A stretch of DNA of 64,000 nucleotides. It comes from Azospirillaceae bacterium (lineage in GTDB: Bacteria; Pseudomonadota; Alphaproteobacteria; Azospirillales; Azospirillaceae). A program made the position numbers and the translations under genes. The stretch is from NCBI GenBank assembly GCA_035645145.1, contig DASQNC010000073.1:62001-126000 (forward strand), in the 5' to 3' direction. Positions 54,500 through 64,000 of this stretch are shown one piece after another; position 1 is the stretch's first letter; every line of letters starts with the position of its first letter. The notes beneath the pieces were generated by a model that saw only the letters and a list, made by a program, of their open reading frames with translations, was not told the DNA's origin and made no database searches.

Positions 54500-56059
54500 T
54501 CACCAGGCGGCGTACGCCAGGGCGGCCAGCCCGACCATCGTCGCCGCCCACAGCGACCAGTTCAGACGCGCCCGGCGCCGCAGGCTGCCCTCCAGCATCA
54601 GGCGCACCGTGTCCGGGTGCAGCCGCAATCCCCCATGGGCGATCTGGGATGCCGCCACCTCGGCGTTGCGCAGCAGGGCGGGCAGGCGTTCCAGCGTCTC
54701 GATCATGTCGGCGATATGATCGGCGGCGCGCGCTTCGACCCCACGGTTCTCGCGCATCCAGCGCTCGATCAGGGGGCGCGAAAGCTCCCACATGTTCACG
54801 GTCGGGTTCAGGCGCCGCCCCACGCCCTCGGCCGTCAGCATGCTCTTTTGCAGAAGCAGCAGCTGCGGCTGGGTTTCCATCCGGAACTGTTCGGTCACCT
54901 GGAAGAGCTGGGCCAGCAGGCGGCCGACCGAAATCTCGTTCAGCGGTTTGTTCTGCAACGGCTCGCCGATGGCGCGCAGGGCCTGCGTGAACAGGTCCAG
55001 GTCCTGGTCGGCCGGCACGTACCCGGCCACGAAATGCACCCGTGCCGCGCGGCGGTAGTCGCGGCTGAGGAAACCCAGCAGCATGTCGGCCAGGAACCGG
55101 CGGGTGCCGAGGTCGAGCCGGCCCATGATGCCGAAATCGACCACGCCGATGCTGCCGTCCTTCAGCACGAACATGTTGCCGGGGTGCATGTCGGCGTGGA
55201 AGAAGCCGTCGCGGAAGACCTGGTTGAAGAACGCCTCGGACGCGGCGGCCAGGATCGGGTCGAGGTCGATGCCGGCGGCGGTGATCGCCTCCACATCGTC
55301 CACCCGCCATCCGTGCAGACGCTCCAGCGTCATCACCCGGCGACCGGTCAGGTCCCAATCCACCGCCGGAACGCGGAACATCGGATCACCGCGGAAATTC
55401 TCGCGCAGCTCGGCGGCGGCCGATGCCTCCATGCGCAGGTCCATCTCCAGGCGCACGGTGTCGGCCAGGACCTGCACGACTTCCCGCGGCTTCAGGCGCC
55501 GCGCGGCCGGCCACCAGACCTCCACCATCTCCGCCAGCCACAGGAACATGTCGAGGTCGCGGCGGAAGCGGTGCTCGATGCCGGGCCGCAGAACCTTGAC
55601 CGCCACTTCGCGGCCGTCGGCGGTGGTGGCGAAATGGACCTGGGCGATCGACGCGGCGGCCACCGGAACATCGTCGAAGGCGGCGAACAGCTCGCAGAGC
55701 GGCCGGTCGAATTCCGCTTCGATGGTGGCGCGCGCCTGCTCGGCCGGGAACGGCGGCAGCCTGTCCTGCAAACGCGCCAGATCGACCGCGATGGCCTCGC
55801 CCACCAGGTCCGACCGGGTGGACAGCGCCTGGCCCAGCTTGATGAAGCTGGGTCCCAGCTCCGTCAGCGCTTCGGCCAGACGCTCACCGGGGCGCTTGGC
55901 CCCGGTCGCGCCCGGACGGGTGCGGCGGGTGAACAGGCGCGCGAGCCAGCCGAGGCCGGGGGCCACGTCCCCCAATTCCTCGGCGAACAGGGCGTCGTGA
56001 CGGCCCAGCGTGTGGGCGACGCCCACCAGCCGGGCAAGGTTGCGCAGGCTCCGGAACAT
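54500..56059 (-). CDS. ubiB: Ubiquinone biosynthesis protein UbiB (ABC1/ADCK kinase-like)
   Basis: 519 residues. The atypical kinase fold of the UbiB family, with the hallmark KxGQ motif in FIKLGQALSTRSD, the lysine of VAVKVLRPGI, the ExD-type catalytic DMHPGNMF and VVDFGIMG, and two C-terminal membrane helices. It is needed for ubiquinone synthesis and probably acts as an ATPase aiding lipid intermediates. It lies 18 bp after ubiE, as an operon. Confidence 0.95.
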   Translation of the reverse strand: MFRSLRNLARLVGVAHTLGRHDALFAEELGDVAPGLGWLARLFTRRTRPGATGAKRPGERLAEALTELGPSFIKLGQALSTRSDLVGEAIAVDLARLQDRLPPFPAEQARATIEAEFDRPLCELFAAFDDVPVAAASIAQVHFATTADGREVAVKVLRPGIEHRFRRDLDMFLWLAEMVEVWWPAARRLKPREVVQVLADTVRLEMDLRMEASAAAELRENFRGDPMFRVPAVDWDLTGRRVMTLERLHGWRVDDVEAITAAGIDLDPILAAASEAFFNQVFRDGFFHADMHPGNMFVLKDGSIGVVDFGIMGRLDLGTRRFLADMLLGFLSRDYRRAARVHFVAGYVPADQDLDLFTQALRAIGEPLQNKPLNEISVGRLLAQLFQVTEQFRMETQPQLLLLQKSMLTAEGVGRRLNPTVNMWELSRPLIERWMRENRGVEARAADHIADMIETLERLPALLRNAEVAASQIAHGGLRLHPDTVRLMLEGSLRRRARLNWSLWAATMVGLAALAYAAW

Positions 56060-56077
56060 GGATCGCGGGCGCCGTCC

Positions 56078-56848
56078 CTAGATCCGCCAGGCGGTGTGGA
56101 TCGCGGCGATGCCGCCGGTCAGGTTGGTCCAGCGGGCCCGGTGCAGCCCGGCCGCCTCCATGCGCTTGGCGAGGGTAGGCTGGTCGGGGAACTGGCGGAT
56201 GCTTTCCGCGAGATACCGGTACGCCTCCGCATCGCCCGCCACCATGCGGCCGAGGCGCGGCAGCACGGTGAAGGAATAGGTGTCGTACAGCTCGCGCAGC
56301 AGCGGCAGGCGCACTTGGCTGAATTCCAGGCAGAAGAAGCGGCCGCCGGGCCTGAGGACGCGCCGGGCCTCTTCCAGGGCCGCATCGATACGGGTCACGT
56401 TGCGCAGACCGAAAGCGATGGTATAGGCGTCGACCGAACAGTCCTTCAGCGGAAGCCGTTCCGCATCGCCCACGATGACGTCCAGACCGCACAGGATGCC
56501 GCGGTCGATGGCCCGGTCGCGCCCCACCCGCAGCATCTGTTCGTTGATGTCCACCATGTGGACGTGCGTGCCGTTCCCCCCGGGACCGGTTCCACCGGCA
56601 CGCGCCAGGATGCGCAGGGCCACGTCGCCGGTGCCGCCCGCCACGTCGACGAACGTCTCGCCGGGGCGCGGGCGCACCTGGGCGACCAATTGGTCCTTCC
56701 ACAGGCGGTGGATGCCGCCCGACATCAGGTCGTTCATCAGGTCGTACTTCGGCGCGACCGCGTCGAAGACCTGGCGGACGAGGCCGGCCTTCTCGCGGGG
56801 GTCGACCTCGCGGTAGCCGAAGAAGCGGGATTCGGGGTTACGGTCCAT
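56078..56848 (-). CDS. ubiE: Ubiquinone/menaquinone C-methyltransferase UbiE
   Basis: 256 residues. A SAM-dependent class I methyltransferase with motif I VDVAGGTGDVAL, post-I MVDINEQML and the family signatures YDLMNDLMSGG and ITFGLRNV-type AFGLRNVTR. It methylates the ring in ubiquinone synthesis. The ATG at 56848 gives the normal length; the longer frame would begin within the divergent intergenic region. It is the first gene of ubiE-ubiB. Confidence 0.96.
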   Translation of the reverse strand: MDRNPESRFFGYREVDPREKAGLVRQVFDAVAPKYDLMNDLMSGGIHRLWKDQLVAQVRPRPGETFVDVAGGTGDVALRILARAGGTGPGGNGTHVHMVDINEQMLRVGRDRAIDRGILCGLDVIVGDAERLPLKDCSVDAYTIAFGLRNVTRIDAALEEARRVLRPGGRFFCLEFSQVRLPLLRELYDTYSFTVLPRLGRMVAGDAEAYRYLAESIRQFPDQPTLAKRMEAAGLHRARWTNLTGGIAAIHTAWRI

Positions 56849-57020
56849 GGCGCGCACCATAGCGTGCCGCCCCGGCCTCCGCCACCCGCGGCCGCTGTGG
56901 CGCTTTGCAGCGCCCGTCACGTCCGAGCCGTGGGTTTTCGGCCCGCCCGCCCTTTCGCGCTGCGGAATCGCCGCCTACATTCGGTTGCCCGCCCAAGCCC
57001 GAACCGGTTGCCCGCCCCGC

Positions 57021-57890
57021 ATGACCGAAACGCCAGACCCGCAACGCTTCGCCGACATGGGCCGGCCCCGCCGCGTTTGGGCGGTTGCCGCCATCCATGG
57101 CGAGGCGGATCGGCTGAAGGCGCTGCACGGGGCCTTGCGCCCGGCCGTGATCCCCGGCGACCGCATCATCTATTTGGGCAACATGCTGGGCCGCGGCGCC
57201 CAGGTGCGGGCGACGGTGGACGAGCTGCTGGCCTTCCGGCGCGAGGTGATCGCGCAGCCCGGCATGCTGGCGGACGATATCGTCTACCTCCGCGGGATGC
57301 AGGAGGAGATGTGGCAGAAGCTGTTGCAACTCCAGATGGCGCCGAACCCGTCCGAGGTCCTGAGCTGGATGCTGACCCAGGGATTGGATGCGACGTTGGC
57401 CGCCTATGGCGCCGACCCGCGGGAAGGTTTGATCGCCGTGCGCGGGGGGGCCATGGCCATCACACGTTGGACGATGGGCCTACGGGCGGCGCAGCGGGCG
57501 GCGGCGGGACACGACGCGCTCATGACCGCCCTGCGCCGGGCGGCGTTCACTCGACCCGACCAGGGGGCCGACCAGGGGGCCGACCAGGGGGCCAACCAGG
57601 AGGGCGACCCGGGGAACGGTCTCCTGTTCGTGAACGCCGGCCTGGATCCGACCCGCTCGCTGTTCGACCAGGGCGACCGGTTCTGGTGGACGTCCGGCCG
57701 TGCCTTCCAGCGGGTCACGGCCCCGTACGAGGGGTTCGCACGGTTGGTGCGCGGCTACGATCCGGCCCGTGGCGGACTACAGGTCGGCCCAACGGTGGTA
57801 ACGCTCGATGGCGGCTGCGGCTTCGGCGGACCGCTTGCCTGCGGGCTTTTCCATCCGGACGGCGAAGTCATTGAAATCCTGGAGGCCTGA
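57021..57890 (+). CDS. Calcineurin-like metallophosphoesterase-type protein
   Basis: 289 residues. The start (RVWAVAAIHGEADRLKAL) and GDRIIYLGNMLGRGAQ resemble the metal-binding loops of PP1/PP2A-like serine/threonine phosphatases (DxHG, GDxxDRG). Key residues are altered: A-x-H-G in place of D-x-H-G, and GNMLGRG in place of GDMVDRG. The C-terminal VNAGLDPTRSL, DGGCGFGGPL and LFHPDGEVIEI follow the phosphatase fold. A likely pseudo-phosphatase. It contains a 12-bp minisatellite (57558-57602) coding DQGA repeats. The start at 57021 is chosen over 56847. Confidence 0.75.
   Translation: MTETPDPQRFADMGRPRRVWAVAAIHGEADRLKALHGALRPAVIPGDRIIYLGNMLGRGAQVRATVDELLAFRREVIAQPGMLADDIVYLRGMQEEMWQKLLQLQMAPNPSEVLSWMLTQGLDATLAAYGADPREGLIAVRGGAMAITRWTMGLRAAQRAAAGHDALMTALRRAAFTRPDQGADQGADQGANQEGDPGNGLLFVNAGLDPTRSLFDQGDRFWWTSGRAFQRVTAPYEGFARLVRGYDPARGGLQVGPTVVTLDGGCGFGGPLACGLFHPDGEVIEILEA
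57558..57602 (+). repeat. 12-bp in-frame minisatellite in the phosphoesterase-like gene
   Basis: The unit GACCAGGGGGCC occurs three times in tandem, then a partial, altered copy (AACCAGGAG). It encodes DQGA-DQGA-DQGA-NQEG in a surface-loop-like position, so copy-number change would keep the reading frame. Confidence 0.85.
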
Positions 57891-57942
57891 GCCTCCATCC
57901 CGTTGCTCCCGCAGGCCCATCCCCTCGGCCCGGGGCCCCTGC

Positions 57943-57965
57943 CGGCGCGGTGATCCACCGCGCCG
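57943..57965 (+). terminator. Hairpin between the phosphoesterase-like gene and rpoH
   Basis: A perfect 10-bp stem (57943-57952 with 57956-57965) with a 3-base ATC loop and no T-run. It may end the upstream transcript or lie in the rpoH leader. Confidence 0.45.
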
Positions 57966-58052
57966 ACCGGACCGTACAAACCCCCACGAAACGGACCGCA
58001 AGTGTCCCGGCCGGGAGCATCCCCCCGGAGCGGGGGCAGGACGGAGGGGGGC

Positions 58053-58940
58053 ATGGCCCACATCGACGATCCCGAGACGCAGCGCGCCAACCTGTCCTTC
58101 GTCAGGGCGTCCATGCGCGAACCGCTGCTCGCCCGCGAGCACGAATTCGAACTGGCCCGCCTCTGGCGCGAGCACGGGAACGAAAAGGCACTGCACGGGC
58201 TCGTGCGCGCCTACACCCGCCTCGTGGTGGCCACGGCGTCCCGTTTCCGGCACTACGGCCTGCCGGTCGGCGACCTTGTGCAGGAAGGGAACGTGGGCCT
58301 GATGCAGGCCGCCGCACGGTTCGAACCCGACCGCGACGTGCGCTTCTCCACCTATGCGACGTGGTGGATCCGTTCGGCCATGCAGGACTACATCCTGCGC
58401 AACTGGTCGATCGTGCGCACCGGCACCACGGCCGCCCAAAAGGCGCTGTTCTTCAACATGCGCCGGTTGCGCGCCCAGATCGAGGGCGCGGAGGAGAACG
58501 GCCAATTGACCGGGATCGGCCGGGCCAGGATCGCCGAGGCGCTGGGCGTGGGCCTGGGCGACGTGGAGGCGATGGAAATGCGCCTGTCCGCGTCCGACCA
58601 GTCCTTGAATGCCACCGTTGCCGAAGAGGGCGAGGACGAGTGGCAGGACCACCTGCCCGACCAACGCCCCTCGCCGGAGGAGGTGGTGATCGGCATGCGC
58701 GATGCCCACACCCGGTCGCAATGGCTGGCCGAAGCCCTGGGTCAACTGAGCCCGCGCGAACGCACCATCATCAACGCCCGCCGATTGCAGGAGCAGGGCG
58801 CCACGCTCGAGGAGCTGGGCCACGAACTGGGGGTGTCCAAGGAGCGGGTGCGCCAGTTGGAGAGCCGGGCGATGGAAAAGCTCCGCGCCTCCATCCGGCG
58901 CCGGGTGGATGACCACACCGTCCTGCTGCTGGAGGCGTGA
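58053..58940 (+). CDS. rpoH: RNA polymerase heat-shock sigma factor RpoH
   Basis: 295 residues. Sigma-70 regions 1.2, 2 (DLVQEGNVGLMQAAARF, FSTYATWWIRSAMQDYIL), 3 and 4 (LEELGHELGVSKERVRQLE). The RpoH box appears as QKALFFNMRRLRAQ, which separates it from RpoD. It directs transcription of chaperones and proteases under heat stress. The ATG at 58053 has a GGAGGGGG site; an in-frame GTG at 58002 is less likely. Confidence 0.95.
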   Translation: MAHIDDPETQRANLSFVRASMREPLLAREHEFELARLWREHGNEKALHGLVRAYTRLVVATASRFRHYGLPVGDLVQEGNVGLMQAAARFEPDRDVRFSTYATWWIRSAMQDYILRNWSIVRTGTTAAQKALFFNMRRLRAQIEGAEENGQLTGIGRARIAEALGVGLGDVEAMEMRLSASDQSLNATVAEEGEDEWQDHLPDQRPSPEEVVIGMRDAHTRSQWLAEALGQLSPRERTIINARRLQEQGATLEELGHELGVSKERVRQLESRAMEKLRASIRRRVDDHTVLLLEA

Positions 58941-59005
58941 GGCGTGCGGTTGGCCGGGAGAGTTTCCAAACCGGCCTTACGTGAAGATCGAAATCGGACC
59001 ACACG

Positions 59006-60937
<1,932 letters not shown>

Positions 60938-61001
60938 GGGGCGGCGGATTCCTGACGGAGGCATTGCAGTGCGGACCGGAGGGGCAAGCGCACGCCCCGG
61001 G

Positions 61002-61646
61002 CTACAGGGCGGAAGCGGCGGCGAGGAAACGCCGGACCAGGGCCGGGTCCTTGTGCCCGGGCCGGTCCTCCACCCCCGACGACACATCCACCTCCACCGC
61101 TCCGGTGGTGCGGACCGCCTCGACCAGATTGTCCGCGTTCAAGCCGCCCGACAGCATCCAGGGCCTGCCCCATGTCCGTCCCGCCAGGAGCGACCAGTCG
61201 AAGGGGATCCCGTTGCCACCCGGCAGGGCCGCGACCTTGGCCGGCGGGCGGGCATCGAACAGCAGCCGGTCGGCAACGGCCTCGTAGGCCGGGACCTGCG
61301 CCAGATCCCCGGCCGACCCGACCTTCACCGCCTTCATCACCGGAATGCCCCATGCCCCCCGGATCTCCCGGACGCGGGCAGGTGTCTCCTCGCCGTGCAA
61401 CTGGATCAGGTCCAAGGGCACCTGGGTGACCACCCGCTCCAGCCAAGCCTCGTCCGGTTCCACGAACAACCCGACCGTGCGCACGCCGGTGGGCACCATC
61501 CGGGCGAGCTGGCAGGCCAGTTCAGGCCCCACGGCCCGCGGGCTTTTCGGGTAGAACACGAGGCCGATCCAGCGGGCGCCACCCTGGACGGCCGCGTCCA
61601 TCGCCTCGGGCGCGTTTACCCCGCAGATCTTCACACGTACGCTCAT
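61002..61646 (-). CDS. trpF: Phosphoribosylanthranilate isomerase
   Basis: 214 residues. Third step of tryptophan synthesis. The catalytic cysteine is in VKICGVN (C8), the base Asp in LLFDARPP, and the phosphate loops in LSGGLNADN and DVSSGVEDRPGHKD. It starts within the pyrF stop (ATGA overlap 61643-61646), so the two are coupled. trpBA, which often follow trpF, are not here. Confidence 0.96.
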   Translation of the reverse strand: MSVRVKICGVNAPEAMDAAVQGGARWIGLVFYPKSPRAVGPELACQLARMVPTGVRTVGLFVEPDEAWLERVVTQVPLDLIQLHGEETPARVREIRGAWGIPVMKAVKVGSAGDLAQVPAYEAVADRLLFDARPPAKVAALPGGNGIPFDWSLLAGRTWGRPWMLSGGLNADNLVEAVRTTGAVEVDVSSGVEDRPGHKDPALVRRFLAAASAL

Positions 61647-62344
61647 GCCAGCTCCGCGTTGATCCGGGCGGCGGCTTCGGCGGGATCGCCGGCACCGGTG
61701 ATCGGCCGCCCCACCACCAGATAGTCCGCCCCGGCCGCGATTGCCTGTGCCGGCGTCATGACGCGCTTCTGGTCGCCGGCCACGGCCCAGGCGGGCCGGA
61801 TGCCCGGCACCATCAGGACCATGTCCGGCCCCAGGTCGGCCCGCAGCGCCGCCACCTCGTGCGGGGCGCACACGACGCCGTCCATCCCGGCCTCCCGGGC
61901 CAGCGCGGCCAACCGACGCACCTGGTCCGCCACCGGGCCGCGCTGGCCCACGGCCGCGAGATCGCCATCGTCCAGGCTGGTCAGGACGGTGACCGCCAGC
62001 AGCCGCATCCGGGGGCGCCCCATCCGCGCCGCCGCATCGTCGGCGGCGTCGCGGGCGGCGCGCAGCATGTCGGACCCGCCGGCCGCATGCACGGTCAGGA
62101 ACGTCGGGGAAAGCTGGGCGACCGCATTCACGCCGCCGGCGACGGTGTTCGGGATGTCGTGCAGCTTCAGGTCCAGAAACAGCGGCGCCCGGGGGGGCAG
62201 CACGCTCAGCACCCCCGCCGGACCGTTCGCCAGATAGAACTCGAGCCCGAGCTTGACGCCGCCGACCTTGTCGGCCAGCAGCCCGGCCAAGGCGCGGGCG
62301 CGTTCGTGGTCGATGGTGTCGATGGCGGCGAAGATGCGGCTCAT
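61643..62344 (-). CDS. pyrF: Orotidine-5'-phosphate decarboxylase
   Basis: 233 residues. Last step of UMP synthesis. The catalytic DxKxxD motif is LDLKLHDIPN, with VPGIRPAW and VVGRPITGAGDP forming the phosphate site. The ATG at 62344 gives the usual length; the in-frame start at 62380 would add 12 residues. pyrF-trpF pairing occurs in several alphaproteobacteria. Confidence 0.96.
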   Translation of the reverse strand: MSRIFAAIDTIDHERARALAGLLADKVGGVKLGLEFYLANGPAGVLSVLPPRAPLFLDLKLHDIPNTVAGGVNAVAQLSPTFLTVHAAGGSDMLRAARDAADDAAARMGRPRMRLLAVTVLTSLDDGDLAAVGQRGPVADQVRRLAALAREAGMDGVVCAPHEVAALRADLGPDMVLMVPGIRPAWAVAGDQKRVMTPAQAIAAGADYLVVGRPITGAGDPAEAAARINAELA

Positions 62345-62443
62345 GATGGTCTCCGAGGGCCTGCAAGCGAGGCCGGGCATGCGGTATCGGGCTTCAATTT
62401 AGCCCCTATACCCCCATGGACGCGAAGCGCAAACGCCGTGGCT

Positions 62444-62929
62444 TCACTTGCGCAGGAACGGGTTCGTATAGGTGTTCTTCGGCGCGAAATGTTCGGCGAG
62501 GTAGCCGAGGATCCGTTCGCGGTCCTCGCCTTCGAGCCGTTGCATGCCATGGGTGTCGGTCATCCAGGTGATCAGCTGGTCCCAACGCTGACGGCTGAAA
62601 CCCGACCTGCGGATCACCGCGCTCGAGTGGCAGGCGGTGCAGGCATAGAAGGTCTCGTCGCGTCCACGCCCCTGCGGCAGCACGTCGGGGGTTTCCACCT
62701 CGTCCGCGGCAGTGGCGGATGTGGATGGGACCGGCGCCGCCGGGATCGGCGTGGAGGGGGCCGGTGCGGGCGGAGCGGCCGAAGGCGCGGGCCCGCCGCC
62801 GGTCTGGGCCATGGCGGCACCGACCATGCGGGGCGACCGGTCGCGGAGGTGGCCGCCCTTGTCGAGGGCGAGCGTCACGGTGGCCAGGGCCAGCGAAGCC
62901 ATCACAGCCGACGAAAGCGACAAACGCAT
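62444..62929 (-). CDS. Periplasmic c-type cytochrome, SorB-like
   Basis: 161 residues. A signal peptide at the N-terminus (cleavage uncertain, possibly near AMA-Q42), a proline/alanine-rich linker (about 45-75), then a cytochrome c domain with the heme site CTACH and a downstream Met in THGM as probable axial ligand. It follows a SorA-type sulfite dehydrogenase by about 74 bp on the same strand and is the likely electron acceptor subunit. It needs the Ccm system encoded at 24.8-32.7 kb. Confidence 0.88.
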   Translation of the reverse strand: MRLSLSSAVMASLALATVTLALDKGGHLRDRSPRMVGAAMAQTGGGPAPSAAPPAPAPSTPIPAAPVPSTSATAADEVETPDVLPQGRGRDETFYACTACHSSAVIRRSGFSRQRWDQLITWMTDTHGMQRLEGEDRERILGYLAEHFAPKNTYTNPFLRK

Positions 62930-63003
62930 GGGACGAACCGGATGCTCGGGGACATGGGTGCGGGGATGACCGGGGCCGCGCGGCCCCGGTCATCCGGCCG
63001 GCT

Positions 63004-64000
63004 TCAGGACGGGACCAGCACCGCGACCCGGTGAAGGGCGTTCCCGCCATAGCCCTGCGGGTTCCAATTCGCGGCCACGTGGGGCTGCATCACCCCCTCG
63101 CTGTCGGTCGCCCTCACCCAAAGCTCGTAATAGCCACGGGTCGGCAGGTGCACGGAGCCGCGCCAGGACTGCCAGGCGTACTTGTTGGCGGGCTGGCCGA
63201 CCTCCGCCGCCTGCCAGGTCTGGCCGTAGTCGGCGGAAACGTGGACGGCGCGCACCGTCCGCTCCCCCGCCCAGGCATGGCCGCGCAACGGGATCTCGCG
63301 CGTTCCGGCCGGCAGTTCGGTGCCGTTCGGGACATTGGTGATGATCGCCCGGACCGGCATGGATTCCAGGATGCGGAAGCCCTCGCCCTGGCTTTCGCTG
63401 CCGGGAATGATCGGGACCGTCGGCACCCGGTAGGCGGTCCCGGTCATGCCAGGGCCGTCGTGCTCGCGGTCGCGGATCCAGATCCGGCTCAGCCATTTGT
63501 GCGAGGCGGACCCCGCCCACCCCGGCACGACCAGACGCACCGGACCGCCGTGGACATGGGGGATCGGCTCGCCGTTCATGGCGAACGCGACGAGGGTGTG
63601 CTCCTCCATCGCCTTTTCGATGCGCACGCCGCGTGACAGCGGCACGCGCCCGGCTTCGCCCGACAGGTGGGTGTCGGCCCCGTAGTGGGCCGTATAGACC
63701 GCGGATGGCCTCGGGCCCGCCGCCTGAAGCAGGTCCCGCAGCCGCACCCCGGTCCAGCGCGCACAGCCGGCGCCGCCGTTGGTCCACTGGTTGCCCCGCG
63801 CCTGGGGGACAAAGGCGCTGCGGCCGTTGCCGCCGCACTCCAGCATGAGCTGGTAGGTGACGCTGGGGAAGCGGCTCTTCAATTCGCCGACCGTGAGCCT
63901 GAGGGGCGAATTGACCTCACCGTCGACGACCAACTCCCACGCGTCGGGATTGGCGACCGGTTCGGGCGGATTGCCGTTGTTGCGGATGAAGAACCGGTCG
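63004..64000 (-). CDS. Sulfite dehydrogenase (SorA-like molybdoenzyme), N-terminus beyond the window
   Basis: The last 332 codons of a sulfite-oxidase-family protein; the frame is open to the window edge and its start lies outside. The molybdenum cysteine is in LECGGNGRS. Pterin and substrate residues are in RFFIRNNG, HYGADTHLSG and HVHGGPVRLVVPGW. The Mo-co dimerisation domain (about the last 120 residues, DYGQTWQAAEV and WRGSVHLPTRGYYELWVRATD) is complete. Sulfite is oxidised to sulfate in the periplasm, with electrons passed to the cytochrome c encoded next. Confidence 0.93.
   Translation of the reverse strand, partial: DRFFIRNNGNPPEPVANPDAWELVVDGEVNSPLRLTVGELKSRFPSVTYQLMLECGGNGRSAFVPQARGNQWTNGGAGCARWTGVRLRDLLQAAGPRPSAVYTAHYGADTHLSGEAGRVPLSRGVRIEKAMEEHTLVAFAMNGEPIPHVHGGPVRLVVPGWAGSASHKWLSRIWIRDREHDGPGMTGTAYRVPTVPIIPGSESQGEGFRILESMPVRAIITNVPNGTELPAGTREIPLRGHAWAGERTVRAVHVSADYGQTWQAAEVGQPANKYAWQSWRGSVHLPTRGYYELWVRATDSEGVMQPHVAANWNPQGYGGNALHRVAVLVPS

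Noticed and set aside
57558-57602. Tandem repeat considered as a CRISPR-like array
   Set aside because: The unit is 12 bp without spacers and is in frame inside a coding gene.
57943-57965. Hairpin before rpoH considered as an RNA thermometer
   Set aside because: It does not enclose the ribosome site or the start codon at 58053, which lie about 80 bp further on.

Overview
The window is 64 kb of very GC-rich DNA with gene-dense, strongly biased codon use. It most resembles an alphaproteobacterium of the Rhodospirillales/Azospirillaceae type. The grounds are the argD-argF-hslO operon, a complete System I cytochrome c maturation (ccm) operon, an RpoH-type sigma factor, a ubiE-ubiB pair, single-chain ScoA/ScoB, a DUF1127 gene and HWE-type histidine kinase signalling. 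That placement is inference; there is no rRNA marker. I saw no rRNA, tRNA, transposase, integrase or CRISPR array. Most of the window reads as ordinary chromosome.

Layout. 1-5.8 kb: htpG (cut by the window edge), a membrane-anchored GH17 glucanase/transglycosylase, a lipoprotein, a small secreted protein and a glycine-zipper surface protein. 5.9-8.9 kb: argD-argF-hslO, leftward, from a clear sigma-70 promoter. 9.1-14 kb: scoA-scoB, an EamA transporter, an aminotransferase-GNAT pair and DUF1127. 14.07-19.38 kb: the most unusual region, a tandem array of DUF4214/calcium-nonapeptide secreted proteins in five states: an orphan C-terminal remnant, two full-length genes, one gene missing about 97 internal codons, and a 59-codon mini-gene that keeps only the two termini. 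19.4-24.2 kb: a MATE exporter, ornithine decarboxylase with a structured leader, a hypothetical protein and an AruH-like aminotransferase. 24.8-32.7 kb: ccmA-ccmB-(small secreted protein)-ccmC-ccmD-ccmE-ccmF-ccmG-ccmH-ccmI, ending in two large palindromes. 32.9-40.4 kb: malonyl-CoA synthetase, L-serine dehydratase, an unknown protein, an SRPBCC protein coupled to a zinc alcohol dehydrogenase, and an M20 peptidase. 40.4-44.2 kb: a sulfite-oxidase-fold molybdoenzyme, upp, mscL and a secreted 5'-nucleotidase. 44.5-51.5 kb: a signalling block (hybrid multi-PAS/GAF kinase, a MetOD1-type protein, an HWE-type kinase and a lone receiver). 51.6-64 kb: a TreS-like GH13 enzyme, M19 dipeptidase, ubiB-ubiE, a phosphoesterase-like protein, rpoH, a CHASE/HAMP-like adenylate cyclase, trpF-pyrF, and a cytochrome c beside a SorA-type sulfite dehydrogenase that runs off the end.

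How the genes work together. The ccm genes build c-type cytochromes in the periplasm, which would serve the cytochrome c beside the sulfite dehydrogenase at the right edge. The ubiquinone genes supply the respiratory quinone. ArgD and ArgF make arginine precursors; ornithine decarboxylase and the AruH-like transaminase draw on ornithine and arginine. RpoH, HtpG and HslO are parts of the heat and oxidative protein-damage response, and htpG carries a plausible RpoH-type promoter.

The best candidates for something undescribed are (i) the DUF4214 array, where internal codons have been lost in frame while both ends and the flanking promoter/terminator cassettes survive, (ii) the ornithine decarboxylase leader, which combines a well-initiated 56-residue arginine-rich ORF with three segments that can form two mutually exclusive hairpins, and (iii) a rightward terminator upstream of ccmA with no annotated gene before it.
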